From the NCBI GenBank assembly GCA_965219175.1, contig CBDCNI010000001.1, positions 868,001 through 932,000 on the forward strand: 64,000 nt of DNA, read 5' to 3'. Source of the DNA: JBBPZK01 sp965219175 (GTDB lineage: Bacteria; Actinomycetota; Rubrobacteria; Rubrobacterales; Rubrobacteraceae). This document shows positions 1-8,162 of the stretch, in pieces. The translations under genes were made by a program, and so were the position numbers. Numbering within the stretch: the stretch's first letter is position 1; each line of letters begins with the position of its first letter. The notes below the pieces were generated by a model. That model was not told the DNA's origin and ran no database searches. It saw nothing but the letters and a program-made list of their open reading frames with translations.

Positions 1-223
1 ACGAAGGCCGCCCAGCGCAGCTTAGTGATCGAAACTTCCCTTTTGACAATGCTAGAAAACACTATCCTTCATTCTACACCGCCTCCCGGAATTGTACGAT
101 GCGGGAAGGCCCCGAACGATCCGCCCGACAAGCCCCGCGCCCAAAACCCAGAACGGATAATCCCACCACACCACCAGCGCCATGCGATAATGAATTACTC
201 CAAAAGATTTTTTCACCGCCCAC

Positions 224-251
224 TTGCCTATTCGTGAAACGTGGGTATACT
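224..251 (+). promoter_or_regulatory. Candidate promoter for the ChrB-N-like gene
   Basis: TTGCCT (224-229) and TATACT (246-251) are separated by 16 nt. The -10 box lies downstream of the GTG at 241, so a transcript from this promoter would start near 258 and could not include that GTG. This favours a later start such as TTG at 262. Inferred from sequence only. Confidence 0.4.
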
Positions 252-870
252 GCAACGTACTTTGCACGAGACTAACGATTCAAACGAGTATGATGAGGTT
301 GCTGGTGCCGATGCTAGCGGGGGGCGTTGGCTGTTGTTGATCTACCAGCTCCCGAAAGGTTCTTCTTCGGCCCGGACTTCCGTTTGGCGGGAGGCGCGGC
401 GTTTGGGCGCTCTCTCGCTGCAGCACGCCGTTTGTCTGCTTCCGCTTTCTGAGAAAAACCGTGCGGCTTATGATCGGCTCGTCCGGCGGATCGAGGAGTA
501 TGGGGGAGAGGCCAGTTTGTTGGAGACCGCTTCTCCCGATGATTCGTGGCACGAGAGGACGGTGGCTCGTTTTAATGCCGCGCGCGATGAGGAGTACGAG
601 GAAGTCGTAGACGAGACCGAGCGTTTCCGGGAGGAGGTCGAACGCGAGCGTCGCAAGGGGAAGTTTACTTTCGCAGAGCTTGAGGACGAGGAGAGCAACC
701 TGGAGCGTCTGCACAAGTATCTGGCGCAGGTTGAGGCGAGGGATACTTTCGGGGCCGAAGGCCGAGAGCGGGCGGCATCCGAGGTGGAGCGTTGCGCCGG
801 GGTTTTGGAGGCTTTTGCGCAGGAGATCTACGAGCACCAGAGGATAGCCGAAGATGAGGAGAGCCGGTGA
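241..870 (+). CDS. ChrB N-terminal-domain-like protein
   Basis: About 209 residues. Residues 30-70 (a W-L-L-L-I-Y-Q-L-P stretch, then R-x-x-V-W-R, then L-Q-H-A-V-C-L-L-P) match the N-terminal domain of ChrB-type chromate-resistance/regulatory proteins as I know them. The rest is very acidic and arginine-rich and probably an alpha-helical or coiled-coil tail; the C-terminal ChrB domain is absent. The stop overlaps the GTG start of the next gene by 4 nt (GTGA), so the two are translationally coupled and probably act together. The start is uncertain: the longest frame begins at GTG 241, but a good -10 box at 246-251 sits inside it and TTG 262 is an alternative. Chromate is not established as the substrate or signal; a regulator or sensor for the partner membrane protein is an inference. 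Confidence 0.65.
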   Translation: MGILQRTLHETNDSNEYDEVAGADASGGRWLLLIYQLPKGSSSARTSVWREARRLGALSLQHAVCLLPLSEKNRAAYDRLVRRIEEYGGEASLLETASPDDSWHERTVARFNAARDEEYEEVVDETERFREEVERERRKGKFTFAELEDEESNLERLHKYLAQVEARDTFGAEGRERAASEVERCAGVLEAFAQEIYEHQRIAEDEESR

Positions 871-1670
871 CCGCCGGGCTCCTCGCGCTCACCGTTTTCG
901 TCGCCACGGCCGTCGAGATGGTGGAGGCCCTTACCATAGTGTTGGCCGTCGGGGTTAGCCGGAGCTGGCGCCCGACGCTGCAAGGGGCTCTTTCAGCTAT
1001 CGCGGTTCTCGCCGTGTTGGTGGCGGTTTTCGGTGTCTCTCTGGCTACGGCGGTTCCCCTTCGCTTGCTCCAGTTCGTGGTCGGAGTCGGGCTGCTCCTT
1101 TTCGGGTTGCAGTGGTTGCGTAAGGCTGTGACGCGGGCGGCGGGTAGGAGGCCCCATAGGGACGAGGCGGCCGCCTTCGAGCGCTTGGTCGGCCGTATGG
1201 CGGGTGGCGGGCGTTCGGGTCGGGGTTTCGACCCCGTCGCTTTCGTCGCAGCTTTCAAGGGGGTTTTCCTCGAAGGGCTGGAGGCGGCGATTATCGCGAT
1301 CACCTTCGGGGCGGCGGCCGGTCGGTTGGGAGTCGCGTTCGCGAGCGCCGGGGTCGCGGTCGTTGTTGTTGCCCTGCTCGGTTTGATCGTCCACCGCCCG
1401 CTCGCCCGCGTCCCCGAGAACGGGATGAAGATGGGCGTCGGCCTGCTCCTGTCTTCCTTCGGCACGTTCTGGATCTTCGAGGGCCTAGGCCTTGAATGGC
1501 CGGGTGGTGAGTTAGCGGTGCTATACATCGCGGCGGCCTATTCGATAGCGGCGCTCGTGGCCGTGCGTCTTCTCGCCCGTACAGCGGGAGAGAGCCAGGC
1601 TCACGACCCGGAACCCGGCAAGGAGAAGTCGCTGGCGACCGGGGAAGATAGCCGGGGAGAAGATTCGTGA
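867..1670 (+). CDS. Two-repeat membrane protein, COG4280-like putative transporter
   Basis: 267 residues with about six to seven hydrophobic segments. Two similar halves each open with an acidic helix motif: E17-M-V-E20-A near the N-terminus and E136-G-L-E139-A in the middle. The paired E-x-x-E-A motifs recall the REGLE helices of FTR1 iron permeases and the acidic motifs of UPF0016/GDT1 cation exchangers, so a cation transport role is plausible but unproven. The polar linker (about 88-120) and the acidic C-terminal tail are probably cytoplasmic. It is coupled by a 4-nt overlap to the upstream ChrB-N-like gene, and DedA follows 34 nt downstream. I recognise the family as uncharacterised; the function is inference. 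Confidence 0.65.
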   Translation: MTAGLLALTVFVATAVEMVEALTIVLAVGVSRSWRPTLQGALSAIAVLAVLVAVFGVSLATAVPLRLLQFVVGVGLLLFGLQWLRKAVTRAAGRRPHRDEAAAFERLVGRMAGGGRSGRGFDPVAFVAAFKGVFLEGLEAAIIAITFGAAAGRLGVAFASAGVAVVVVALLGLIVHRPLARVPENGMKMGVGLLLSSFGTFWIFEGLGLEWPGGELAVLYIAAAYSIAALVAVRLLARTAGESQAHDPEPGKEKSLATGEDSRGEDS

Positions 1671-1704
1671 GCCACACTATTCCCACGGAAAGGTTGATCA
1701 AACT

Positions 1705-2379
1705 GTGAGCTGGGACATGACCGCGCTTGCCCTGATCGGCCTGAAGCAAGCGCTCGCGACCTACGGATATCTGGCGGTCTTCCTCTTTGTCGGCATCGAG
1801 AGCATAGGTATTCCTTTTCCCGGCGAAACAATGCTCGTTACCGCCGCGATCTACGCGGGTACGGGTGGGAACCTCTCTATCCCGTTCGTGATCGGAGCGG
1901 CCGCCACGGGGGCGATCGTCGGCGACAATATAGGTTTCGGCGTCGGACACTGGGGCGGATACCGGCTACTGGTTCGCTACGGCAAATACATCCGGCTGGA
2001 TCAGGCGAAGCTCAAGGTGGGACGCTATATCTTTCGTCGTCACGGCGGCAAGGTGGTTTTCTTCGGCAGGTTCGTATCCGTCTTGCGTACCTACGCGGCT
2101 TTTCTGGCCGGGACGAACCGGATGCGTTGGTGGCGTTTTGTGGCCTTCAACGCCGCCGGTGGGATCATCTGGGCGACGCTTTACGGGGTCGGCGCATATT
2201 ACTTGGGGAGGGAGATCGAGAAGGTCAGCGGGCCGGTCGGGATCGCGTTGGCCGTGGTCGCCGCGCTCGCCATAGTAATCGCCTTCTTTATCATCCGCAG
2301 GTCGGAGTCCAGGTTGGAAGACAAGGCGGAGGAGGAGTTTCCGGGACCCCTCGAAGGGTTCGAGGAAGAAAAAACTTGA
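1705..2379 (+). CDS. DedA family membrane protein (VTT domain)
   Basis: 224 residues. The hydrophobic N-terminal part carries the G-I-P-F-P-G-E-T signature after a glutamate (E31-S-I-G), the hallmark of DedA/SNARE-associated proteins. It is followed by the G-D-N-x-G-F-G-V-G motif and the basic F-x-G-R-F-V-x-x-x-R-T-Y-A-A-F-L-A-G segment. A C-terminal membrane helix is followed by an acidic tail. DedA proteins are linked to lipid scrambling, undecaprenyl-phosphate recycling and envelope homeostasis. The next gene, a PAP2 phosphatase of the undecaprenyl-diphosphatase type, starts 20 nt downstream, which fits a shared role in lipid-carrier turnover (inference). GTG 1705 is used here; ATG 1717 is a possible alternative. 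Confidence 0.85.
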   Translation: MSWDMTALALIGLKQALATYGYLAVFLFVGIESIGIPFPGETMLVTAAIYAGTGGNLSIPFVIGAAATGAIVGDNIGFGVGHWGGYRLLVRYGKYIRLDQAKLKVGRYIFRRHGGKVVFFGRFVSVLRTYAAFLAGTNRMRWWRFVAFNAAGGIIWATLYGVGAYYLGREIEKVSGPVGIALAVVAALAIVIAFFIIRRSESRLEDKAEEEFPGPLEGFEEEKT

Positions 2380-2399
2380 GATATCTCGTGGAGGAATAG

Positions 2400-2990
2400 A
2401 TGGACTACAGTTTGGAGCAGTGGATCAACGGTCCCGCAGGGTCTCACCCATTGTGGGACACGTTCATGATCGGCGTGGCCGGCGGGGCGGAGCCGGCGTT
2501 CATCGCGCTGGTCGTGGTCTGGTTCTTGATCGGCTGGCGCCGCCGGCTCCCGATGGACCGTCAGGGAGCCATCGCGGCGCTTCTGGCATCCGGTGGAGCG
2601 CTGTTGGTCAACGTGACACTCGCTTCTATCTGGTATCGTCCCCGGCCTTATATTGTCCACCCGGATCAGGTACATCACCTCCTCAGCCACAGCGCCGATA
2701 GCTCCTTCCCGAGCGACCATGCGGCGGCGGCTTTCGCCATCGCCATCGTCCTCTTCAGCTACCGGCGGTTTCCTGGAGTCGTCGCCCTCATCGTCGCAGC
2801 CCTCGTCGCCTACTCGCGCGTGTACGTCGGTGACCATTACCCGACCGATGTAATTGCCGGGGCCGTGATCGGGACCGGAATCGGCTACGTTCTCGTCCGA
2901 TGGCTCTCTGTAATTCCAAAAGTCATCGCGTGGTTCGTGGACGGTTTGATGGTACGCTTGCACTTGCTCCGCGATGGATCCAGAGCTTGA
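2400..2990 (+). CDS. PAP2 family membrane phosphatase (BcrC-like)
   Basis: 196 residues with about five to six membrane helices. The three type 2 phosphatidic-acid-phosphatase motifs are intact: R80-P-R82-P, S-F-P-S-D-H (102-107), and S139-R-x5-H146-x3-D150. The spacing and the Y-P-T-D ending of motif 3 are typical of BcrC-like undecaprenyl pyrophosphate phosphatases. The predicted job is to dephosphorylate a lipid pyrophosphate at the membrane, recycling the carrier for wall synthesis; a different lipid substrate is possible. A GGAGG ribosome site lies about 8 nt before the ATG. The gene is close behind dedA and ends 12 nt before the convergent antiporter gene. Confidence 0.82.
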   Translation: MDYSLEQWINGPAGSHPLWDTFMIGVAGGAEPAFIALVVVWFLIGWRRRLPMDRQGAIAALLASGGALLVNVTLASIWYRPRPYIVHPDQVHHLLSHSADSSFPSDHAAAAFAIAIVLFSYRRFPGVVALIVAALVAYSRVYVGDHYPTDVIAGAVIGTGIGYVLVRWLSVIPKVIAWFVDGLMVRLHLLRDGSRA

Positions 2991-3002
2991 GACTTCGAAC
3001 CT

Positions 3003-4625
3003 CTAGGTCCCGAGACGGGTGTCTTCTAGGTCCAGGTCGTGCTCAATTCTGCGCCTGACCTCGTCGCTGAGGCGTCCCTGGTTCCTGAGTTGTAGGAGCG
3101 TCGCCCGCTCCGCGCCCAGAAGCTCTCGTCGGAAGCGCTGGAACGATATGGTGCGTTCCTCGTAGTCTTCGCTCTCCCGGCCGTCTTCGGACTGTCCGGC
3201 GGAGCGGGTGGCGAAACGCCGGCGGCGGTACTCGTATAGGTCGCGCATCCTGCCGGCGGTATCCTCGCGCACCCAATCTTCCTCTTCCAGCTCGTCTATC
3301 CGCGTGAGCGCCGCCTCCGCTGCTTGCAGGCGAGCCTCGGTCTCCTCTCGCTCTTCTTCGCCTTTGTCCCCGGACAAGCCCAGCAGCCGGATGATGGACG
3401 GCAAGCTCAGGCCCTGTGGAACCAGGGTAAACAAGATGACCGAGAAAGTGAAAAAGAGGATCAGGTCGCGCCCAGGAAATGGAGCTCCGTCCTCTACAGT
3501 CAGCGGGATCGCCAGCGCCGCCGCCAGAGAGATGGCGCCTCTCATGCCCGTGTAGGCTACGACGGTGACCTCTCGCCAGTTCGGGTTCGAGTCGCGTTCC
3601 CGCAAGCGTCTGCTAAAGAGCCTCGGCAGGTAAGCCATTGGAAAAGCCCAAAGGGCGCGGGTCCCGATGACCACCACGATCACGAGCCCGGCGTACAGTA
3701 GAGACGACGCCGTCGGGTACTCGCCGGAGATACCTCCTACTATGTTGGGGAGCTGCAACCCGATCAGGATGAACAGAACCGAGTTGAGCAGGAAAGGCAG
3801 TACCTGCCACACCTCCGAAGATTGCAGGCGGTTGCGCGGCGTGGACATCTGAGGAGAGTACCAGCCCAGATAGATCCCGGCCGCCACCACGGCGAGAACC
3901 CCCGAGACCCCGATCTCCTCGGCCGAAATGTATGCCGCGTAGCCCGTAAAAAGCGAGACGGTGACTTCCACGAGCGGGTCCTCTATCCACTGCCGGACCC
4001 GTGATATCACCCACCCAACCAACAGCCCTACTATTATTCCGCCCGCGCCGTAGTAGGCGAGCTTTAGCCCCGCGTCGAATATGGAGAAGTCTCCGGTTGC
4101 CACGGCGGAGACGGCCACGCTGTACAGGACCAATGCTATCCCGTCGTTGAACAGGCTTTCGCCTTCGAGGATCGTCACGATCCGGCGCGGCGCCCCCAGA
4201 CGCTCGGCGATGGCCGTGGCGGCCACCGGGTCGGTTGGCGAGATGATCGCCCCGAGGACGAACGCCGCTCCCCACGGCAAACCGACGGCCAGGTGCGTCA
4301 CTACAGCTACGGTAACGGTCGTGAGCAGCACGAGCCCGAAAGCCAGCGACCCTATCGGTCTCAGGTTCGCCCGGAGGTCACGCGCCGAAGAGAAGAAGGC
4401 CGCCGCGTAGAGCAGCGGTGGCAGGAAGATCAGCAACACCAGGTTAGGTGGCAGCGAGATCTTCGGCACGCCTGGAACGATGCTCAACGCGAGCCCTCCG
4501 ACCACGAGGAAGATCGGATACGGCACCCTGAAGACGTTGGCGAGCATCACGAGAGCGGCCACAGCCACGAGCAGCCCGAAGATCAAAAGCTCCAGATGCC
4601 CCGTTAGCGCGCCCCCCGAACCCAC
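3003..4625 (-). CDS. CPA1 family Na+/H+ antiporter
   Basis: About 540 residues. A 12-13 helix exchanger domain is followed by a charged cytoplasmic tail of about 130 residues predicted to be largely helical. CPA1 hallmarks are visible: the S-P-T-D-P-V-A-A-T-A motif and the E-G-E-S-L-F-N-D-G-I-A-L motif with the N-D pair, and a G-M-R-G-A-I-S-L-A motif near the end of the membrane domain. It would exchange Na+ or K+ for H+ across the membrane for pH and salt homeostasis. I prefer GTG at 4625, which has a GGAGG 10 nt upstream; the open frame extends to 4670 but that extension includes the ribosome site. Confidence 0.87.
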   Translation of the reverse strand: MGSGGALTGHLELLIFGLLVAVAALVMLANVFRVPYPIFLVVGGLALSIVPGVPKISLPPNLVLLIFLPPLLYAAAFFSSARDLRANLRPIGSLAFGLVLLTTVTVAVVTHLAVGLPWGAAFVLGAIISPTDPVAATAIAERLGAPRRIVTILEGESLFNDGIALVLYSVAVSAVATGDFSIFDAGLKLAYYGAGGIIVGLLVGWVISRVRQWIEDPLVEVTVSLFTGYAAYISAEEIGVSGVLAVVAAGIYLGWYSPQMSTPRNRLQSSEVWQVLPFLLNSVLFILIGLQLPNIVGGISGEYPTASSLLYAGLVIVVVIGTRALWAFPMAYLPRLFSRRLRERDSNPNWREVTVVAYTGMRGAISLAAALAIPLTVEDGAPFPGRDLILFFTFSVILFTLVPQGLSLPSIIRLLGLSGDKGEEEREETEARLQAAEAALTRIDELEEEDWVREDTAGRMRDLYEYRRRRFATRSAGQSEDGRESEDYEERTISFQRFRRELLGAERATLLQLRNQGRLSDEVRRRIEHDLDLEDTRLGT

Positions 4626-4884
4626 TTCCCGTACACCTCCTCTCCGTCCGCATCTCTCAGGCTCATGCACCTTGGACCCGTCGCCGCCCCTGAACGAAAA
4701 ACAACCCGATCCTCAATGCTTAAGCTAGGAGCTTATTCTACGGATCCAAAGTTTCCAGCGCTCACCGAGCATCCGTGACTGATGCAGAGGGATCCAGTTT
4801 TCTCTTGCGTACATAGGACCGGGCCGCCGACACTCCGGCGACCCGACCTCGAAACAGCTCTACGAACCTACGATTCGCCCCTAG

Positions 4885-5133
4885 TTACCCGCCGTTGGAG
4901 GCGAAGTTTTCATCCAGGTAGGCGATTATCTGGTCCGACTCAGGCATCATGACGCCCCGGTCCGCGTCTACCAGGAAAGGTACTTGATGGTCGCCGCTGA
5001 TCTTCTCCAGAATACCGGCCGAGTTGCTGCCGGGCTCGGCGGAGTGGGCGATCCAACTGAGACCCAACTCACTCAAACGCGACCGGACCTTCTTGCAGTA
5101 AGGACATCCTTCTTTCTGATAAAGCTCCAACAT
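4885..5133 (-). CDS. Glutaredoxin-like protein (GST N-terminal fold)
   Basis: 82 residues. A redox motif C10-P-Y-C13 follows an initial beta strand. A cis-proline V-P-F-L region (51-54) and an E-S-D-Q-I motif (65-69) are typical of the glutathione S-transferase N-terminal/glutaredoxin fold. It would act as a small cytoplasmic dithiol oxidoreductase. The ATG at 5133 is preceded by a GGGAG ribosome site; longer in-frame extensions upstream overlap the divergent OsmC gene and are unlikely. It is divergent from osmC, so the pair may share an oxidative-stress promoter region of about 160 nt (inference). Confidence 0.82.
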   Translation of the reverse strand: MLELYQKEGCPYCKKVRSRLSELGLSWIAHSAEPGSNSAGILEKISGDHQVPFLVDADRGVMMPESDQIIAYLDENFASNGG

Positions 5134-5296
5134 AGCTAACTCCCTATAACTAAACCTGCTCCGACGAACAAACCTTATAACACAAACACATCTCTTCTCC
5201 ACGATGCGAGAACGCCGGAGCGTCTCACTCACCGAACGGGGCAAGCTATATGCTATAACGAATGTGTCGTATCGGAATTGGAAGGAAGGAATCATC

Positions 5297-5734
5297 GTGG
5301 CTAACGTAGAGCGCACGGCGCACGTAGTGTGGGAAGGCGACCTGATGAAGGGGAGCGGGACTTTTACCGGTGGAAGCGGGGCGCTGGAGGAGATGCCCGT
5401 CACTTTTGCCTCCAGGGTACAGCAGCCGGAGGGGAAGACGAGCCCGGAGGAACTCATAGCATCGGCGCACGCGACCTGTTACGCGATGGCGCTCTCCAAC
5501 ACGTTGGCCGACGCCGGTTCGCCGCCGGATCGTCTGGAAGTGGACGCGGTCTGCACCCTGGATGATGGGGCGCTCAAGATCACAACCGTCAGCCTCGACG
5601 TTCGCGGGACGGTCTCCGGCCTCGATCAGGACGGTTTCGAGGAAGCGGCCCGAAACGCGGAGCAGGTCTGTCCCGTCTCGAACGCCCTCAGGAACAACGT
5701 AGACATCCAGCTAAACGCAAGCCTGGAGAGCTAG
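5297..5734 (+). CDS. OsmC/Ohr family peroxidase-like protein
   Basis: 145 residues from GTG 5297, which has a GGAAGGA ribosome site; an upstream in-frame extension exists but lacks a site. The family pattern is visible: T-S-P-E-E-L-I-A-S-A-H-A-T-C-Y near residues 53-67 with the first redox cysteine, and the second cysteine in E-Q-V-C-P-V-S-N-A-L toward the C-terminus. OsmC/Ohr proteins reduce organic hydroperoxides using these two cysteines. The W-E-G-D-L-x-x-G start is the usual OsmC form. A perfect 18-bp hairpin follows the stop. Confidence 0.9.
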   Translation: MANVERTAHVVWEGDLMKGSGTFTGGSGALEEMPVTFASRVQQPEGKTSPEELIASAHATCYAMALSNTLADAGSPPDRLEVDAVCTLDDGALKITTVSLDVRGTVSGLDQDGFEEAARNAEQVCPVSNALRNNVDIQLNASLES

Positions 5735-5751
5735 AAGAAACCTACATCTCC

Positions 5752-5800
5752 GCAACTAAGAAGCCCCGCATGCGTCGTGCTCGCGGGGCTTCTTAGTTGC
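5752..5800 (+). terminator. Strong hairpin after osmC
   Basis: Arms 5752-5769 and 5783-5800 are perfectly complementary over 18 bp with a 13-nt loop. The stem includes a GAAGCCCCGC / GCGGGGCTTC core followed by TT. It lies 18 nt after the osmC stop and is a probable intrinsic terminator. Confidence 0.8.
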
Positions 5801-6050
5801 TCTGAGCGGTGCTTGAATTGACCGCCGGGTAGCGTCTAGCTGGACTCGGAGGCTACCTTTCGGTCTTCTAGGAAACCGACCGCAGGATTTCGGTGCCGTG
5901 GCTGGTGTGCCGCCGGGAGCAGGAGTGTAGCGACAGGATTGCGTCTGTAAGTTCGAACAGGGCCTCCGCCCTACGGCCGAAGCATCCACGGAGCTGCGTG
6001 CGGCACGACTGGAGTCCACCGTCGGGTTTTCCGTGCGCGGGTACTCTCGC
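5801..6050. other. Intergenic stretch without a convincing gene
   Basis: About 250 nt between the osmC terminator and the 3' end of the convergent EamA gene. Open frames here lack ribosome sites and recognisable proteins. Nothing further seen. Confidence 0.5.
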
Positions 6051-6938
6051 TCATTCGGTTTCGTGTTGGGTTCCGTGTGCGGGAGTCTTCGGTCGCCCCT
6101 TCTTGCCGCGTGCATTGACCAGCACAACGCCGAGGATCGCCGCCGTCCCGCCCGCCAGGGACAGGACGGAAGGTACCTCACCGAGCCAGAGGAAGGCGAT
6201 GAGGATCGCCGTTGGCGGGATCAGGGATTCCAGAGTAACCGCCCTCGACGCCGGAAGCCTGGAGAAAGCGTAGGAGATGCTCACATAGGCCGCGATGGTG
6301 GCGAAGACGCCCAGGTAGACTGCCGCCAGGGTGGACCCCAGCGGCGCTTGTGGCATCTCCTCCCAGAGCCCAGACGAGTAGGGCAGCAGAAACAAGGTCC
6401 CGGCCCAGACAGCATAGGTAGTGAACTCGAAGGGTGCATACCTCCTCAGGTACGGCTTCGACAGCGCAAAGTAGGCGCTGGTGGAAAGGGCGGCGAGCAA
6501 CACCAAGAGTGCCCCTGGGTCGATCCCGAAACCTCCCCCCTCGCCAAAGGAGATCGCGGCGACTCCCAGGAAACTGACCGCAACCCCAGCCCAGCCCACG
6601 GCTCCGAGCCTCTCCTTGAGGAACGCCACCGCCCAAAGGACCGTGAAAGCCGGTATGGTGGCTACGAGCAGACTCGCGGTCCCGGCCGGGACGGTCAGTT
6701 GCCCGTAAGCCAGGAGCACGGTAAAGGCGCTGAACGCCAGGAAGCCCGCCAGAGCAAGCACCGGGAGGTCTCTCACCTTCGGCAAGGGCATCCGCCAGAG
6801 CACGGCGTAGAGGGCGAGCACGAAGGAGGCGATCAGAAACCGCAACAGGGCGAGGGGACCAGGGGAGTAGCCCTCCAGCCCCGCCACGGTGCCGGTGAAC
6901 CCAGAAGCCGAGAAGAATACGGCAGCCGCCACCGCCAT
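6051..6938 (-). CDS. EamA/DMT family transporter
   Basis: About 295 residues from ATG 6938, with ten hydrophobic segments in two EamA repeats. The repeat signature is seen as P-L-A-L-L-R-F near the start of repeat one and as S-R-A-V-T-L-E-S-L-I-P-P in repeat two. Drug/metabolite transporters export or import amino acids, nucleosides or similar small molecules; the substrate cannot be read from sequence. The frame is open upstream to 7241, but that overlaps the divergent CGNR gene. A GGAGG lies 9 nt before a CTG at 6968, so a CTG start adding 10 residues cannot be excluded. Confidence 0.8.
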   Translation of the reverse strand: MAVAAAVFFSASGFTGTVAGLEGYSPGPLALLRFLIASFVLALYAVLWRMPLPKVRDLPVLALAGFLAFSAFTVLLAYGQLTVPAGTASLLVATIPAFTVLWAVAFLKERLGAVGWAGVAVSFLGVAAISFGEGGGFGIDPGALLVLLAALSTSAYFALSKPYLRRYAPFEFTTYAVWAGTLFLLPYSSGLWEEMPQAPLGSTLAAVYLGVFATIAAYVSISYAFSRLPASRAVTLESLIPPTAILIAFLWLGEVPSVLSLAGGTAAILGVVLVNARGKKGRPKTPAHGTQHETE

Positions 6939-7116
6939 CCAAAGCTTAAAGTCTGTCCGCGAACCCAGGTGTTGTGCCTCCTTTTTCGCCCAGCGAAGCT
7001 CCCGCGAGGGAACATCCGTGGCGTCCCGAGACTGCTGCTTACCGTCATGTGCATGAGAACGGTAAACTAAAGGAGACACTAATGCAACCGTCTTTTTATG
7101 AAAGGTGGTAAACGAG

Positions 7117-7719
7117 ATGATGAACGAGAGTCGTTGGAACAGCGAGGCCGACTGGAACACCCCAGCGCCGGGTGAGTTGGAGATCGCGCGGCGCTTTTTG
7201 AACACTTGGAGGATCCCCGCCGACAAGATCGCTGACGGCACGCGAGAGCCGGCCGATGAGCTGCCCTGGTTGCTTGCGGATCACAGAGCCTGGGGGGAGA
7301 GGTTTTCGGGATGGTTGCAAGAGAGCGAAGACAGCGAAAAACTCCTGACGGCGTTGCGTGGAGATCTACGAGGAGCCTTGGGCACTCCAGAAGACTGGAC
7401 GGAGATGCTCAACGGATGGCTCGGAGGGTATCCGTTGGCGGCCCGCGTGGTTGAGGAAGACGGAGTGGCATCTGTCCGGTACGAGGCTGGGCCGGAGACG
7501 GGCTTCGCGGGCCAGGTACTGGCCGCCATTGCCAAGAGCGTCGCGGATGTTACCTTCTCGAGGTTGAAGGCTTGCCCGGACTGCCAGTGGGTTTTCTACG
7601 ACAAGAGCCGTAGCAGAACGCGGGTGTGGTGCGGGATGTATGCTGGGGATGGTGGGAGGGCGTGCGGCACGATCGCAAAGGTAGGACGCTACCGTCGGAG
7701 GCGCAAGGCTAGTGGGTAG
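7117..7719 (+). CDS. CGNR-type zinc finger protein (ABATE-like N-terminus)
   Basis: About 200 residues. The C-terminal 45 residues carry a zinc-binding pattern C-P-D-C, then D-K-S-R-S-x-x-R-x-W-C, then A-C-G and R-Y-R-R-R, as in CGNR proteins (putative stress-responsive regulators). The signature CGNR tetrad itself is altered to C-G-T-I. The N-terminal two thirds match the ABATE-style helical region (L-N-T-W-R near residue 28, then D-E-L-P-W-L). ATG 7117 with an AGGTGG 8 nt upstream is preferred to GTG 7105. DNA binding is suggested by the basic C-terminus but not shown. Confidence 0.72.
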   Translation: MMNESRWNSEADWNTPAPGELEIARRFLNTWRIPADKIADGTREPADELPWLLADHRAWGERFSGWLQESEDSEKLLTALRGDLRGALGTPEDWTEMLNGWLGGYPLAARVVEEDGVASVRYEAGPETGFAGQVLAAIAKSVADVTFSRLKACPDCQWVFYDKSRSRTRVWCGMYAGDGGRACGTIAKVGRYRRRRKASG

Positions 7720-7786
7720 GCGCAATTGGATGAGAGCGTCGAGGCTCCGCAGTTCACCGACCCACTCCCAATAGTTAAATTAGAAG

Positions 7787-8152
7787 CTAACCTCTATCCG
7801 CAGTCTGAACCACACAGAAGCGGTTGCCGTCCGGATCTTACAATACTACAAAATCATCATCCGGGTCAACTCTGTGCGGATACCGGGTCGCCCCGAGCTT
7901 GATCAGCCTCCCCACTTCGTCCTCTTGCTCGGTCGTGTACAGATCCAGGTGCAGCCTGCTCGTTTTCCCCATGCGACCAAAAGGTTCTGAAACCTGGTCG
8001 AGAGATACGTTTGGTCCTCTCCCCGCAGGATCGTGCAGAACCACCCAGCCGTTTTCCGCAGGCTCTCTGGGAGCATAGTGAAGCGCCTCCCGCCAGAACG
8101 TCAACATCTCGTCGAACTCGTAACAGCGGATAACGACCGAACCGATCTTCAT
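7787..8152 (-). pseudogene. VOC (glyoxalase/bleomycin-resistance fold) protein with an in-frame stop
   Basis: Residues 1-104 form a VOC domain: the K-I-G-S-V-V-I start, the F-W-R-E-A-L-H-Y pair, and an L-H-L-D-L-Y strand. A TAA at 7840-7838 then interrupts the frame. The same frame continues after it as D-P-D-G-N-R-F-C-V-V-Q-T-A-D to a natural TAG at 7789-7787, which is the normal VOC C-terminus. The stop replaces the position where relatives usually carry Glu (F-V-V-L-E-D-P), so a single G to T change (GAA to TAA) explains it. It may be a real recent nonsense mutation or a sequencing error. It lies 10 nt downstream of the aldolase gene and probably shares its transcript. Confidence 0.75.
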
Positions 8153-8162
8153 CCTTGAAGAC

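Noticed and set aside
43..68. TTGACA box near the window start
   Set aside because: The nearest -10-like box (TATCCT) is only 14 nt away, and no gene with a ribosome site begins downstream of it.
1..240. Open frames at the left edge
   Set aside because: Two overlapping frames are open on the plus strand and one on the minus strand, but none has a ribosome site or a recognisable protein; probably chance.
665..1528. Long minus-strand frame opposite the COG4280-like gene
   Set aside because: Composition is Pro/Arg/Thr-rich without domains, whereas the plus strand encodes a clear membrane protein.
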